Below, in pieces: positions 7,415-16,539 of a DNA stretch of 64,000 nt. Location of the stretch: positions 148,932 to 212,931 of the forward strand of contig NZ_NWBU01000005.1 in assembly GCF_003050615.1 (NCBI RefSeq), written 5' to 3'. Below the pieces are notes generated by a model that was not told the origin of the DNA, ran no database searches, and saw nothing but the letters and a program-made list of their open reading frames with translations. Source of the DNA: Sphingomonas oleivorans (GTDB taxonomy: Bacteria > Pseudomonadota > Alphaproteobacteria > Sphingomonadales > Sphingomonadaceae). Both the position numbers and the translations under genes were made by a program. Position 1 is the stretch's first letter. Every line of letters starts with the position of its first letter.

Positions 7415-8317
7415 GTGACGCGGCGTTTTGCCCATCTCGACGATGTCGAAGCCTTTGTGAGCGTCGTCGAGAACGGATCGATGACGGCGGGCGCCGTCGC
7501 CCTGTCGACGACGCCGTCCGTCGTCAGCCGCGCGATCAGCCGCCTGGAGACGCGCCTCGGCGTCCAGCTCATGCGGCGGACGACCCGGCGCCTCAGCCTG
7601 ACCGAGGCCGGGCGCGCCTATCTGGAGCAGGTTCGCAGCGCCTTTTCGTTGATCGCGGACGCCGAGCGGGCCATCCAGGGACAGGATGGAGACCTGTTGG
7701 CCGGCCATGTGCGCGTCAGCGTCTCGACGACCTATGGCCATTACCGCCTGCCCGAGACGCTCAGCCGCTTCGCCCAGGCCTATCCGCTGGTGAATGTGGA
7801 GCTGAGCATCACCAACCGGAACGTCGATCTGGTGGCGGAGGGCTATGACCTGGCCATCCGGCTCGGGCCGTTGCCGGACAGCGGGCTGATCGGGCGCAAG
7901 CTGGAGGACGCGCCGCTGTGCCTCGTGGCCTCTCCGCACTATCTCGAGCGGGCCGGGACGCCGAAGACGATCGAGGATCTGGCGAGCCACCAGTGCTTGC
8001 CGTTCGTGATGCCCAGCACGGGCCGTGATGCGCCTTGGCTGTTTCGCCTCGACGGCCGCGATCTGGACTGGACGCCGCCGGGGCGCGTGCGAATCTTCGA
8101 TGACGTGCTGGGGGTCGTTTCACTGGCCGAGCGCGGCATGGGAATCTGCCAGACCTATGATTTCATCGTACGGGATCACATCGCCCGAGGACGCTTGGTC
8201 GAGCTGCTCGAACATGCGCGAGGACGATCCCGTCCCTTCTCGGTGATTTTCGCGCCGCATCGGCGCATGTCGGCCGCGACGCGCGCGCTGATCGATTTCC
8301 TGGTCACGCCGGAATGA
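7415..8317 (+). CDS. LysR-family transcriptional regulator
   Basis: A 300-residue protein, the standard LysR length when started at the GTG at 7415, which follows GGGAGG. The upstream in-frame extension of 40 codons has no LysR homology. The winged helix occupies about residues 5-65 (LDDVEAFVSVVENGSMTAGAV, then PSVVSRAISRLETRLG). The substrate domain resembles the aromatic or carbonyl-stress group. It is divergent from the Hsp31-like gene and so is expected to control it. Confidence 0.88.
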   Translation: MTRRFAHLDDVEAFVSVVENGSMTAGAVALSTTPSVVSRAISRLETRLGVQLMRRTTRRLSLTEAGRAYLEQVRSAFSLIADAERAIQGQDGDLLAGHVRVSVSTTYGHYRLPETLSRFAQAYPLVNVELSITNRNVDLVAEGYDLAIRLGPLPDSGLIGRKLEDAPLCLVASPHYLERAGTPKTIEDLASHQCLPFVMPSTGRDAPWLFRLDGRDLDWTPPGRVRIFDDVLGVVSLAERGMGICQTYDFIVRDHIARGRLVELLEHARGRSRPFSVIFAPHRRMSAATRALIDFLVTPE

Positions 8318-8506
8318 GAGGCCCGCCGCGTTGAGGGGGCGCGCCATGACGCCTTCGAGGAGAAGCTCGCCGCCTTCGCCGCGGCCGTGCTGGCGGTCAT
8401 CCATCTCCGGGGCGTGCGGACGTCCCCCGCGGCGTGAACGATGAAAACGATCGATCGCGCGCCGGATACTCTCGCCTGCGGCGCGACGCGCGGCTAGGCA
8501 TCGGTC

Positions 8507-9655
8507 ATGGACGAACTCGACCGCACGATCCGGCGTCAGGCGATCGCGTTGACGATCGGCCTCTGGCTGGCGACTGCCGGGCTCTTCATGCTGCCGGCGC
8601 TGCTGTCCGACTATCCCTTCTCCGCCTCGATGGTCGCCGGCGTCGGATCGACGACCGTCATCGGCATCTTCATTTCGGCAATCCTCTTCCGGGTCGCCTG
8701 GCGGCTTCGCGAAACACCGCTCTGGCGACGCTATGGCGCGACGGCGATGGCGGCGGTCGGGATGGCGGGGCTCACGACCATCATGGATGCCTATAAGAGC
8801 CAGTGGCTGATGCGCTGGCTCAATCCCGAGCTCGGCGCGGAGAATCCCGTATTTCGTGCGATCGCGAACTTTGTCGGCTGGGTGCCGCTGTTCGCGCTGA
8901 TCGCCGCAATATATCTGATCCTCATCCACAATGCCCAGATGGCGGCGCGCGCGCGCGAGCTTGCCGATGCGCGCGAGGCGGCGAACCGGGCGGCGCTGGC
9001 GGCGGCGGCGGCCGAAGGCGCAGCCACCTCGGCGCGGCTCGAGGCGTTGCGCTACCAGCTCAACCCCCATTTCCTGTTCAACACGCTCAATGCAATTTCC
9101 TCCGCGGTCATCACCGGCCGCGCCGACGCGGCGGAAGCGATGCTGGCCAAGCTGTGCGATTTCCTGCGCGCCACGCTCGCCTCCGCCAAGACGGGCCTGG
9201 TCGCGATCGAGGACGAGCTGCAAACCGTCTCCGACTATCTGGAGATCGAGGCGGCCCGGCTCGGCGATCGGCTCAAGGTGGAGATGCAGTGCCCGATGGC
9301 GCTGCGCGAGACGCCCGTGCCGGCCTTTCTTCTGCAGCCGCTGGTCGAGAATGCGATCAAGCATGGCGTCGGCGCGACCAGCCGGACGGTAACGCTGCGG
9401 ATCGACGTGGCATCGATTGACGCTGCGGTGCGCATCTGCGTGCGCGATGACGCCGGATCGGCATGCGCCGGCGGCGCCAAGGGCACGGGGCTCGGCCTCG
9501 CCAATGTCCGCGCGCGCCTGGACGCGGTCTATGGCGCCCGGGCACGGCTGGACGCGACCCCAAGCGACGACGGGTTCGCGGCGTGCATCACCCTGCCCGC
9601 CAAATTGCCCGCCGCGGCCCGGCACGTGCCGGCCGGTCCGGCCCAGGCGGGATAG
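8507..9655 (+). CDS. LytS/YpdA-type sensor histidine kinase
   Basis: A 382-residue membrane kinase. Four hydrophobic segments lie in about residues 13-145, followed by an alanine-rich coiled coil (ARARELADAREAANRAAL). The His_kinase domain has LRYQLNPHFLFNTLNA, where the histidine in NPHF is phosphorylated, and the ATPase part has PLVENAIKHG and GTGLGLANV. The LytTR regulator starts 22 bp downstream. The signal is unknown. No strong ribosome site precedes the ATG. The linker of this gene is the source of the 46-bp remnant at 3422. Confidence 0.9.
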   Translation: MDELDRTIRRQAIALTIGLWLATAGLFMLPALLSDYPFSASMVAGVGSTTVIGIFISAILFRVAWRLRETPLWRRYGATAMAAVGMAGLTTIMDAYKSQWLMRWLNPELGAENPVFRAIANFVGWVPLFALIAAIYLILIHNAQMAARARELADAREAANRAALAAAAAEGAATSARLEALRYQLNPHFLFNTLNAISSAVITGRADAAEAMLAKLCDFLRATLASAKTGLVAIEDELQTVSDYLEIEAARLGDRLKVEMQCPMALRETPVPAFLLQPLVENAIKHGVGATSRTVTLRIDVASIDAAVRICVRDDAGSACAGGAKGTGLGLANVRARLDAVYGARARLDATPSDDGFAACITLPAKLPAAARHVPAGPAQAG

Positions 9656-9677
9656 CGGGGCATTGGAGGGGAAGGAA

Positions 9678-10412
9678 ATGCGCATATTGCTGGTCGATGA
9701 CGAGCCGCTGGCGCTCGACCGCCTGGCCGCCTTCTTCAGGAACATCCCCGAGGCCGAAATCGTCGGGACGGCCGCCAATGGCAGGGAGGCGCAGGCGGCG
9801 ATCGAGCGGCTCCGCCCCGATCTCGTGATGCTCGACATCCAAATGCCCGAGATGAGCGGCCTGGCGCTCGCCGGCACCCTGCCCTTCGACGCGCGCCCCG
9901 AGATCGTGTTCGTGACCGCGTTCGAGCATTTCGCTCCCGACGCGTTCGAGGTCGAGGCGGCGGACTATCTGCTGAAGCCCGTGCGGTTCGACCGGCTGCG
10001 CCAGGCGGTGGAGCGCGCGAAGCGGCGTCAGGCGGGGCGCCGCGCGGCGCAGGCGGTCGAAACGGCGCCGCCGCCTTCGGGCTATGACGAGACGATCTGG
10101 GTGCCGCTGCGCGACGGGCAGGTGCGCGTCCCCGTCGCGGCGATCGACTGGATCGAGGCGGCGGGGGATTATGCGATGCTGCACACGGCGCTGCGCAGCT
10201 ATCTCTACCGCACGACCATGTCAGCGCTCGAAAAGCGGATCGATCCGGCCGAGCTGATGCGGGTGCATCGATCGGCCTTCGTCCGGCTCGCGCGGGTGGT
10301 CGAGACGCGGCGGATGGACAAATGGCTGCTCACCCTGGTGCTGAGCGACGGCGCCGAAGTCGCGGTCGGCCCGAACTATGCCAGGGCGGTGAGCGAAGCG
10401 CTCCATGTATAA
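9678..10412 (+). CDS. LytTR-family response regulator
   Basis: A 244-residue protein. The receiver domain (1-115) starts MRILLVDDEPLALDRL, with the phospho-acceptor Asp53 in MLDIQMPEMSG and Lys in LLKPVRF. The C-terminal LytTR DNA-binding domain runs from about residue 140 to the end (VAAIDWIEAAGDYAMLHT ... LMRVHRSAFVRL). The ATG at 9678 follows GGAGGGG. It forms a two-component pair with the upstream kinase. LytTR proteins often control neighbouring secreted-protein genes, and three such genes lie downstream. Confidence 0.92.
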   Translation: MRILLVDDEPLALDRLAAFFRNIPEAEIVGTAANGREAQAAIERLRPDLVMLDIQMPEMSGLALAGTLPFDARPEIVFVTAFEHFAPDAFEVEAADYLLKPVRFDRLRQAVERAKRRQAGRRAAQAVETAPPPSGYDETIWVPLRDGQVRVPVAAIDWIEAAGDYAMLHTALRSYLYRTTMSALEKRIDPAELMRVHRSAFVRLARVVETRRMDKWLLTLVLSDGAEVAVGPNYARAVSEALHV

Positions 10413-10660
10413 CGGGATGTGTAGCGGGATGTAGCGGGGCCCGGCCGGGACGGTGCCGGCGGCGAACGAGCTGCTCTGCGCGCGTCATCGCCCCGGCGGC
10501 AGGACAAGAATCCGGAGCAGCCGAAGCGTTCACCGCATCCGCGCCGGTTTTCGTCGCGCGCCGAAGCGTCCGACTATCAGCGGCACGCTCCCGACGCGGC
10601 GGCGATGATCGCGCGCCGCCAATCGGTCATTCCGGGATCGAGACAGTTTGCGAGGACGAG

Positions 10661-11449
10661 ATGAAGCGGATTCGAGTGGCGACGGCCGCGGCCGTCGGGG
10701 CGATGATGGCGATGGCCTGGCCGCCAACGCCGGCGCGCGCGCAGGACGATGGGTGCGCGGTCGCCGCCAAGCCGAAGAAGAAGCGCGGCCTGGGCGGGCT
10801 CCTGTCGGCGGCGCGCAGCTCGGGCCTGGAAGGCTCGATCGCCGGCGCGCTGCGCGGCGATGGCGATCTCAAGTCCGATCTCGGCGGCGTCGCGCGCGCT
10901 ACGGCCGAACGCGGCGCCGCCGATGCCGGGGCGCGCGCCGCCTGCGCAGCGACGGACAGGGCAAGCGGAGGCGGCGAAGACGGGACCGGGACGCGCCCGG
11001 CTGCTCCGGCATCGGCCACCGGACGCGCGCGGCGCGAAACCGCGGCGGCCGATGTCCAATATCCCAGCCGGATGCCCGTCGCCGACACGATCAAGGCGCA
11101 GATCGCCGCGTTCGACGCATTCGGCAAGGTGCGCTGCGCATCGTGCGAGGGCGGCCATGCCTATGAAAGCTGGGCGCGCCAGGCCTATGTGAGCGAGCTG
11201 CGCGGCGAATATAATGGCTGGGCGAAGAAGCTCGGCAATCTCGCGGTCGGGGCGACCCTGCCCTGGACCAGCGGGAGCGCCGCGGGGGTCATCACCGTCC
11301 GGAGCGAAGGCGCGGTGAACGGCTTCCGCTGCAAGCAGCTCCACTACCGGCTGACGCGCGGCAGCGCGAGCGCCGAGCGGCCCGGGCTCGTCTGCTGGGG
11401 CAGGCTCAACGAATATGCCGGCAGCGACAGCTGGGTCGAGGTCTACTGA
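10661..11449 (+). CDS. Exported protein of unknown function
   Basis: A 262-residue protein with a signal peptide ending near ARAQ. The mature N-terminus is glycine- and alanine-rich with a basic KPKKKRGLGGLL patch. An Ala/Gly/Thr-rich linker follows, then a compact C-terminal half with VRCASCEGG and a closing FRCKQL ... LVCWGR pair of cysteines. The final part resembles the tail of small surface-antigen-like proteins but I cannot name a family. It lies 248 bp after the LytTR gene, and the intervening sequence shows no gene. The start is supported by GAGGA just upstream. Confidence 0.65.
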   Translation: MKRIRVATAAAVGAMMAMAWPPTPARAQDDGCAVAAKPKKKRGLGGLLSAARSSGLEGSIAGALRGDGDLKSDLGGVARATAERGAADAGARAACAATDRASGGGEDGTGTRPAAPASATGRARRETAAADVQYPSRMPVADTIKAQIAAFDAFGKVRCASCEGGHAYESWARQAYVSELRGEYNGWAKKLGNLAVGATLPWTSGSAAGVITVRSEGAVNGFRCKQLHYRLTRGSASAERPGLVCWGRLNEYAGSDSWVEVY

Positions 11450-11490
11450 GCCCCCCGCCCCCGCATCACTTTCCAGAGGATTTTCGAGCC

Positions 11491-13644
11491 ATGAAGATGC
11501 TGTTCGCGGCGGGCTTTCCCGCTGCATTGACGGCGCTCGCCGTGCCGATGCTGTCGGCGCCCGCGCAGCAGGCCGGCTTCACCGGCAGCCCCCTGCCCGC
11601 CGATGCCGCCCAGCCCGAATGGCCGGCGCGTTTCGATATAGTGCGGCTCATGCGGCACTGGCAGACGCCCTTCGGCCAGATTGCGATCGAGACGATCGAG
11701 GAGGATAAGGCGATCGGCCGGCTCTATGCCGAGGGCAAGTGGCGCTCGCTCGGCATCCGCTGGTCGGCGGCGCATGGCCTGCTCGCGCAGTCGCCCGATC
11801 CCGACGATCCGGCGAAGCCGATCGAGTTCGTCATCCGCCTTTCCGCCGACGGCCGGCGGTTCGAGGCGCGCCACGTCAACGACAGCAGCATCGGCGGGCG
11901 CACGACCTGGTCGGCGGTCCCGATCGACATGGCGACGCTCGACCGGTCGATGTGGGTCGGCAAGTGGCGGACGCCGCATGGCGAATTGTCGATCGAGGCC
12001 GATGGCTATCACCTCGTCGGCACGCTCGTCACGCCCGGGGGCGCGGGCCAGGTCGCCGCGCAGAGGCAGGTTTCGCTGGTGCCCGCCGGCCCCTTCACCG
12101 AGCCCGACACCGGCCGGCTGACCGGTGCATGGCGGGGCATCAACGGCACTTCGGGCGCGGGCAGCTTCCGCCTCGAAATGGGGCGCGACGCCGAGATCTT
12201 CTACGCGCGGATCACGCGCGAGGCGATGGGCGCGATGCGCGAGGAGACGTTCGAGGGCCGCCGCGTGCGCGGCTCGGCGCCCGCGCCCCATGCCCGGCGG
12301 CCGCAGGAGGATCTGGGCTGCGTCCAGGCCAATTCCGGGATGACCCGCGCGGGCGACCTGCTGGTCGAGCGCCATTTCGACCGGACCGCGAGCGGCGTCG
12401 CGAACGGACGCGCGCGCTACATCAACAGCCTGCTCGTCATAAGCCCCAACATGGCGCCGCGCGCGCTGAGCCCGGACAATCTGTCGCTGCGGCTCGAGGA
12501 GGCCGACGGCAGCGGGATTGCGACCGATCATTTCTACCATATGTCGGGCGAGCAGCGCTGGCTGACCCGCGAAGTGCGCTGCGCGCGGGCGGGATTCATC
12601 TTCGGCCATGTCGATGTGCCCCACCGGCCCTATGCCAAGGCCATATTGCTGGTCGACGGCAAGCGCGCGGCCGAATGGGATATCAGCGGCGAAGTGCCTG
12701 CCGGCCCCTATGCCGAGCGCAACGACGCGCCCGCGCCGGGGCCCCAGCCCGATCCCGAGCCCGATCCCGAGCCGGCGCCCTCGCCCCCGCCCCCGCCGTC
12801 GATGCCCGGCCATGTCCGGCTGCTGAATGCGAACTGGTGCACCGAGGTCGGCATGCTGCGCATCCGCGTGCACCCGCCGACCGCGACCGCAGCGATGTTT
12901 TCCGATGACGGGCGGATCACCCAATATCTGATGGACCTGCGCGCGAGCAGCGACAATTTCCGGCTCGAAGGCACATGGCTGATGGCCGTCCCCGACGCGA
13001 CGCGCGAGCCGGTGACGATCGAGGTCGCCGGCGACGGCCGCACCATGACCGCGAGCCTGGGCGGCAACGGCGCCATCCATGGGCGCCACGTGCTGCTCAA
13101 CGGGGTGATGGTCAATGGCGAGAGCCAGCCCGCCCCGAATGCGTGCGCGGCGCATGCCCGCAATCCCGGCGGCATGCCGCCGGCGGGCGAGCCCCAAGGA
13201 CAGCCGCAACCGCAACCGCAACCACAGCCGCAACCACAACCACAACCGCAGCCCGGGCCGCAGCCGCAGCCCAATGCCGGTTTCCAGTCGCTGCAGAAAT
13301 ATGATGTGCGGGTCGATCGGGTGGTGGCCGCGCGCGATCAGGCGCGGATCGACGTGTTCGTGACGCTGCGCAACGCGACGGGCGCGCCGCTCTATGCGAC
13401 TTCGGGCGCGCTGATGGTCCGGCTCGAGGATTCGGACGGCGTCGGCAAGGTCAACGGCCAGATCCTGCGCGCGACGCCCGAGGGGCGCGTCGCTTTCGCC
13501 TCGACCCCTGCGATCGAGCCCGGTGCCGAGTTGCGCGCCAAATACAGCTTCCATCCCGATGCCGGCGCGCGCCCGGTGCGGGTGATCCTGACCGAAGGCG
13601 ACCGGCGCGCCGAATTCGCCGCCAGCGGCGGCTCCGCGCCCTGA
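11491..13644 (+). CDS. Large exported protein with Pro-rich linkers, unknown function
   Basis: A 717-residue protein with a weak signal peptide (MKMLFAAGFPAALTALAVPMLSAPA). Two or three globular segments are joined by low-complexity linkers: a Pro-Asp/Glu/Ser stretch near residues 413-437 and a Pro-Gln repeat near residues 569-594. The first part contains repeated WRTPHGELSIE / WQTPFGQIAIE blocks, a possible internal duplication. No catalytic motif is recognised. It begins 41 bp after the previous exported protein and is followed by another, so the three may form one cell-envelope operon under the LytS/LytTR pair. Confidence 0.65.
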   Translation: MKMLFAAGFPAALTALAVPMLSAPAQQAGFTGSPLPADAAQPEWPARFDIVRLMRHWQTPFGQIAIETIEEDKAIGRLYAEGKWRSLGIRWSAAHGLLAQSPDPDDPAKPIEFVIRLSADGRRFEARHVNDSSIGGRTTWSAVPIDMATLDRSMWVGKWRTPHGELSIEADGYHLVGTLVTPGGAGQVAAQRQVSLVPAGPFTEPDTGRLTGAWRGINGTSGAGSFRLEMGRDAEIFYARITREAMGAMREETFEGRRVRGSAPAPHARRPQEDLGCVQANSGMTRAGDLLVERHFDRTASGVANGRARYINSLLVISPNMAPRALSPDNLSLRLEEADGSGIATDHFYHMSGEQRWLTREVRCARAGFIFGHVDVPHRPYAKAILLVDGKRAAEWDISGEVPAGPYAERNDAPAPGPQPDPEPDPEPAPSPPPPPSMPGHVRLLNANWCTEVGMLRIRVHPPTATAAMFSDDGRITQYLMDLRASSDNFRLEGTWLMAVPDATREPVTIEVAGDGRTMTASLGGNGAIHGRHVLLNGVMVNGESQPAPNACAAHARNPGGMPPAGEPQGQPQPQPQPQPQPQPQPQPGPQPQPNAGFQSLQKYDVRVDRVVAARDQARIDVFVTLRNATGAPLYATSGALMVRLEDSDGVGKVNGQILRATPEGRVAFASTPAIEPGAELRAKYSFHPDAGARPVRVILTEGDRRAEFAASGGSAP
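13201..13273 (+). repeat. Gln-Pro coding tandem repeat
   Basis: About twelve near-perfect six-base units (CAGCCG / CAACCG / CAACCA) encode alternating Gln and Pro inside the large exported protein. The unit sequence varies at synonymous positions. This suggests the peptide pattern, rather than only the DNA slippage, is kept. It is a likely site of length variation. Confidence 0.75.
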
Positions 13645-13721
13645 CCAGCGCTCGACCGCGAAGCGCCCGCCGCGCGCATCGCATGACATCCCAGGCGAAC
13701 CGTTACCCGATATCGAGAGGA

Positions 13722-14681
13722 ATGAACGACATGACAAGCATCGCACCTATTCTCGGCGCCGCGCTCGTCGCCGGGACCGCCTTCGCCGCCGCCGACGCCG
13801 CCCAGCCGGGCGACAGGCGCACCGGCACGATCGAGGTGACCGTCACCTATGCCGGCCAGGGGAGCTGGAAGCGCAGCCTTGAGCATGGCAGCCATGTCTA
13901 CGACCGCAAGCTTGTCTACCGCATGCCGCTCGTCGGCCATTATGGCCCGGCCTCGGGCTTCGAGGAGATCGACGCCAAGCTGCCGCCCGCGATCGAAGGC
14001 CCGATTCCCGAGCAGAAGATGAGCAAAGCCGACATCGCCGACCTGTCGGCCACGTTCGAGGCCGCTGAAGCCGCCTGCGGCGAGGATGAAGACTGTCTGG
14101 TGCAGGCAATGAAGGGCAAGGCCCGCCAACTCCACGCCGCCGGCAAGATCGAAGTGCCGAAGCAGATGCCCAAAGCCAATCTGCCGGATTTCGCGCGCTT
14201 CCTCGTCATAAGCGGGGACTGCCCGCGCTCGGTTGCCACGCTTAGCGCCGCCGACCGCTATGACGAGACGCTGATCGAAGGCAGCGAGGGTGCCGGCGGT
14301 CTCCGGCGGCAGACCTATAGCGTGGCGGGCACGGCCACGCTGCGCGGCGGCAAGGGCGACAAGGGCGACACGCATCATTGCCGCTTCAACGCCGTTATCG
14401 ACACCAGGACCAACATGTACGGCCTCCAGCTGCCGATCTGGGCCCGGGTCGCCGCCTCGGACGGTCGCCCGGGCGGGGCGCGCGACGTTGACTTCACCGG
14501 CACGGGCGGCAGCGCGCGGCTGGCCGAGAAGCTCGACGCGCGCACCCGCTGGCTCGAATTGCCGATGCCCGCCGGCGGCAAGCTGATGACCGGCCACCGC
14601 GTCCTCGAAAATGTCAACGACGCCGGGCCGGACGGCACGCCGATCCGTGCCACGGTGGACTGGAAGATAACATTGGACTGA
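13722..14681 (+). CDS. Exported protein of unknown function
   Basis: A 319-residue protein with signal peptide (SIAPILGAALVAGTAFAAADA). It contains two Cys-rich patches (AACGEDEDC, SGDCPRS) and an extended beta-rich C-terminus ending TPIRATVDWKITLD. No family is recognised. The ATG at 13722 follows GAGAGGA; ATG 13731 is an alternative. It is the third of three exported proteins after the LytTR gene. Its last 16 codons and the following non-coding bases are duplicated at 17528-17594. Confidence 0.65.
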   Translation: MNDMTSIAPILGAALVAGTAFAAADAAQPGDRRTGTIEVTVTYAGQGSWKRSLEHGSHVYDRKLVYRMPLVGHYGPASGFEEIDAKLPPAIEGPIPEQKMSKADIADLSATFEAAEAACGEDEDCLVQAMKGKARQLHAAGKIEVPKQMPKANLPDFARFLVISGDCPRSVATLSAADRYDETLIEGSEGAGGLRRQTYSVAGTATLRGGKGDKGDTHHCRFNAVIDTRTNMYGLQLPIWARVAASDGRPGGARDVDFTGTGGSARLAEKLDARTRWLELPMPAGGKLMTGHRVLENVNDAGPDGTPIRATVDWKITLD

Positions 14682-14712
14682 GCGCCGGCCTGAGCGCCGG
14701 TTCGGGCGGGCG
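14634..14712 (+). repeat. Duplicated gene end, copy 1
   Basis: The last codons of the exported protein plus about 30 non-coding bases recur at 17528-17594. Copy 1 carries an extra 12-bp internal duplication (TGAGCGCCGGCC) just after the stop codon. Only a few substitutions separate the two copies. Confidence 0.8.
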
Positions 14713-14753
14713 CACGGCTCGTCGTCCTACCCCAAGGTCAGTCCGAGCATGGT

Positions 14754-15299
14754 TCAGTCGGGCGCGACATAGCCGGCGGTGACCTCGCCCTTGTGGGCGG
14801 CGAAGGCTGCCAGGACTTCGGCCTTCTCGGCCTCGGGGACTTTGAAGAAGTCGAGAGACCGTCCGAGTTCCGCCGCGACTTCATCGAATTCCGCAGGCGA
14901 GATGCGGAATTCCCGGTGGGCCTCCTCAAGACCGAGCCGCGTCGCGCCGGGCTTTGTGGGGACGAACCGGTACGGCCCGCCCGAAACGTCGGCGAGCCAG
15001 AGCGTTCGCATGAATTTGAGGCCCGGCAGCCTTTCCAGATTTTTGGTGTGCCATTCCCGCAGCCGCGGGTTCCTGGAATTCTGGCCGACGACAGGATTCT
15101 TCACGACGGCGTCGCTGAAATGATCCACCACTGCGGCGATGGCGAAGATGCCGCCCAGCCGCTCGTACAGACTTTTCTCGGGCCTGGGCTCTGCATGCGC
15201 CTTTTCCGCCCCCGCCAATATAGCCGCCGGGGCGGCGGAAAGCGCCAGCCCCGCGACTATGCTTCGTCTTGTAATGAAAGTCGAAACAGCCTGTTCCAT
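14754..15299 (-). CDS. Exported group I truncated haemoglobin
   Basis: A 181-residue protein. The start at 15299 (MEQAVSTFITRRSI, preceded by AAAGGAA) gives a signal peptide with a twin arginine in TRRSIVAGLALS and a cleavage region near KAHA, so Tat export is possible. The globin begins SLYERLGG, the usual start of truncated haemoglobins, and includes LEEAHREFRIS with the probable proximal histidine. Most TrHb proteins are cytosolic; an exported version is unusual. The longer Ala/Arg upstream extension is translated tandem repeat and not real. Confidence 0.8.
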   Translation of the reverse strand: MEQAVSTFITRRSIVAGLALSAAPAAILAGAEKAHAEPRPEKSLYERLGGIFAIAAVVDHFSDAVVKNPVVGQNSRNPRLREWHTKNLERLPGLKFMRTLWLADVSGGPYRFVPTKPGATRLGLEEAHREFRISPAEFDEVAAELGRSLDFFKVPEAEKAEVLAAFAAHKGEVTAGYVAPD

Positions 15300-15338
15300 G
15301 ACCAATTTCCTTTGTTGGCAGGAGACAAGTTGGCAACC

Positions 15339-15383
15339 CCGGCGAGCTCTGGCCCGGCGAGCTCTGGCCCGGCGAGCTCTGGC
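15339..15383. repeat. Three tandem copies of a 15-bp unit
   Basis: The unit CCGGCGAGCTCTGGC occurs three times without gaps (15339, 15354, 15369). It contains the palindrome GAGCTC. It lies 40 bp upstream of the truncated-haemoglobin start, where it could vary promoter spacing. Confidence 0.85.
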
Positions 15384-15565
15384 GTCACCGGAAGCCCTCG
15401 CAGCGGGAGCCATGGATCCAGAGGAGCTTTCGACCCACTCGAGCCGAGGATGCGCTGATAGCCGATCCTAGCATATTTCAGGCCGACTGTGACCGTTGAT
15501 CCCCCTAGCAGGACTCCCAGGGGCGTCCGCTATCGAGCCACTGCCGTCAGAGCTATTTTCAGCGC

Positions 15566-16405
15566 TCAGCGTGAGGCCAGGGGAAATCGCGCCAGGACGT
15601 CGATGTCGGCCGGGTCGTGCTGGACGATGAGCCTGGCCTTCAGGGTGGCGGCCAGCTTTTGCAGGCGATCCATCGAGGCCAGGGAGTCCGCGCGCTCACT
15701 GTTCCAGGTCGGCACGGCCTGCGCCGCCCATTGGGCTTCCAGGTGAACGACGTCGCCGCTCAGGATGACGGGGCCGCGCTCGTGCAGTCGCACGAGCAGC
15801 GCGGTCGCGCCGGGCGTATGACCGGGCATGGCCAGGATCACCACCGATCCGTCGCCGAACACGTCGCGGTCGCCTTCGATCGGATCGACCCGAGCGCCGC
15901 CGGTCAGCCAAGGCGCGAGCAAGGCCTTATCCGCGCCGAACGGGGTCTTGCCGGCCTGCAGCGCAGCCCAGTCGCCGGCCCCGATCAGCAGGGTGGCCTT
16001 CGGGAAGGCCGCCGCCTGGCCCACATGGTCGAAATGATAATGGCTGATCGCCAGCCGGCTGATCTGGTCGGGCCGCACGCCGACCTTCGCCAGCTGGCTG
16101 GGCAGGTCGGCCGCCAGCGTCGGGCTGATCGGCTGGGCGTCGACCGGCTTTCCGAGCAGGGCGGCCGGCAGGCCCGCATCCCATAGCAGATAGTCGTTGC
16201 CATGACGGACGAGGTAACAGCCGTTGCTCAAGCGGCGCGATTGTCCCGCATAGGCGCCAGTGTCCGAGAGGGGCGAGGCGTCGTTCATCTGGATCTCGCC
16301 GCAGTTCAGACGCCAGAGGCTGATTTCAGGGGCCGCCGCGTTCGATCGCGAAGCTGCCAGCGCCAGGACGAAGACCGCACCCAGCGCGCGCCAGGGAATG
16401 TGCAT
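15566..16405 (-). CDS. Exported metallo-beta-lactamase fold hydrolase, AHL-lactonase-like
   Basis: A 279-residue protein with signal peptide (MHIPWRALGAVFVLALAASRSNA). It has the HxHxDH zinc motif as SHYHFDHVG, then MPGHTPG and ILSGDVVHLE, in the order and spacing of the AiiA/AttM lactonase group. YLVRHGNDYLLWDAGLP is typical. The AGGAGG site precedes the ATG at 16405. It may open N-acyl homoserine lactones or another lactone in the periplasm. A divergent AraC gene at 16540 is the probable regulator. Other MBL activities cannot be excluded. Confidence 0.82.
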   Translation of the reverse strand: MHIPWRALGAVFVLALAASRSNAAAPEISLWRLNCGEIQMNDASPLSDTGAYAGQSRRLSNGCYLVRHGNDYLLWDAGLPAALLGKPVDAQPISPTLAADLPSQLAKVGVRPDQISRLAISHYHFDHVGQAAAFPKATLLIGAGDWAALQAGKTPFGADKALLAPWLTGGARVDPIEGDRDVFGDGSVVILAMPGHTPGATALLVRLHERGPVILSGDVVHLEAQWAAQAVPTWNSERADSLASMDRLQKLAATLKARLIVQHDPADIDVLARFPLASR

Positions 16406-16539
16406 GGGAAAACCTCCTTTTCGGTGGGAGGCATCCTTATGGAGCAGCCACGACCGGACGCGCCCGTATCGACCATGAATGAGCCCGAAACGCTCACTGA
16501 CGGCTTGCCTTCGCCGGGCGCGATGGCCATGGCCTTGGC

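Noticed and set aside
8318..8506. A small gene with the peptide EEKLAAFAAAVLAVIHLRG between LysR and the kinase
   Set aside because: The frame is short, has no ribosome site and no homologue that I recognise; it may be a remnant but is not supported as a gene.
13201..13273. CRISPR array or replication iteron
   Set aside because: Six-base coding units without spacers; it lies inside an open reading frame.
11443..13746. A 767-codon open frame on the minus strand opposite the large exported protein
   Set aside because: Low-complexity Gly/Arg translation of the opposite strand. The plus-strand frame has a signal peptide, a ribosome site and neighbours of the same type.
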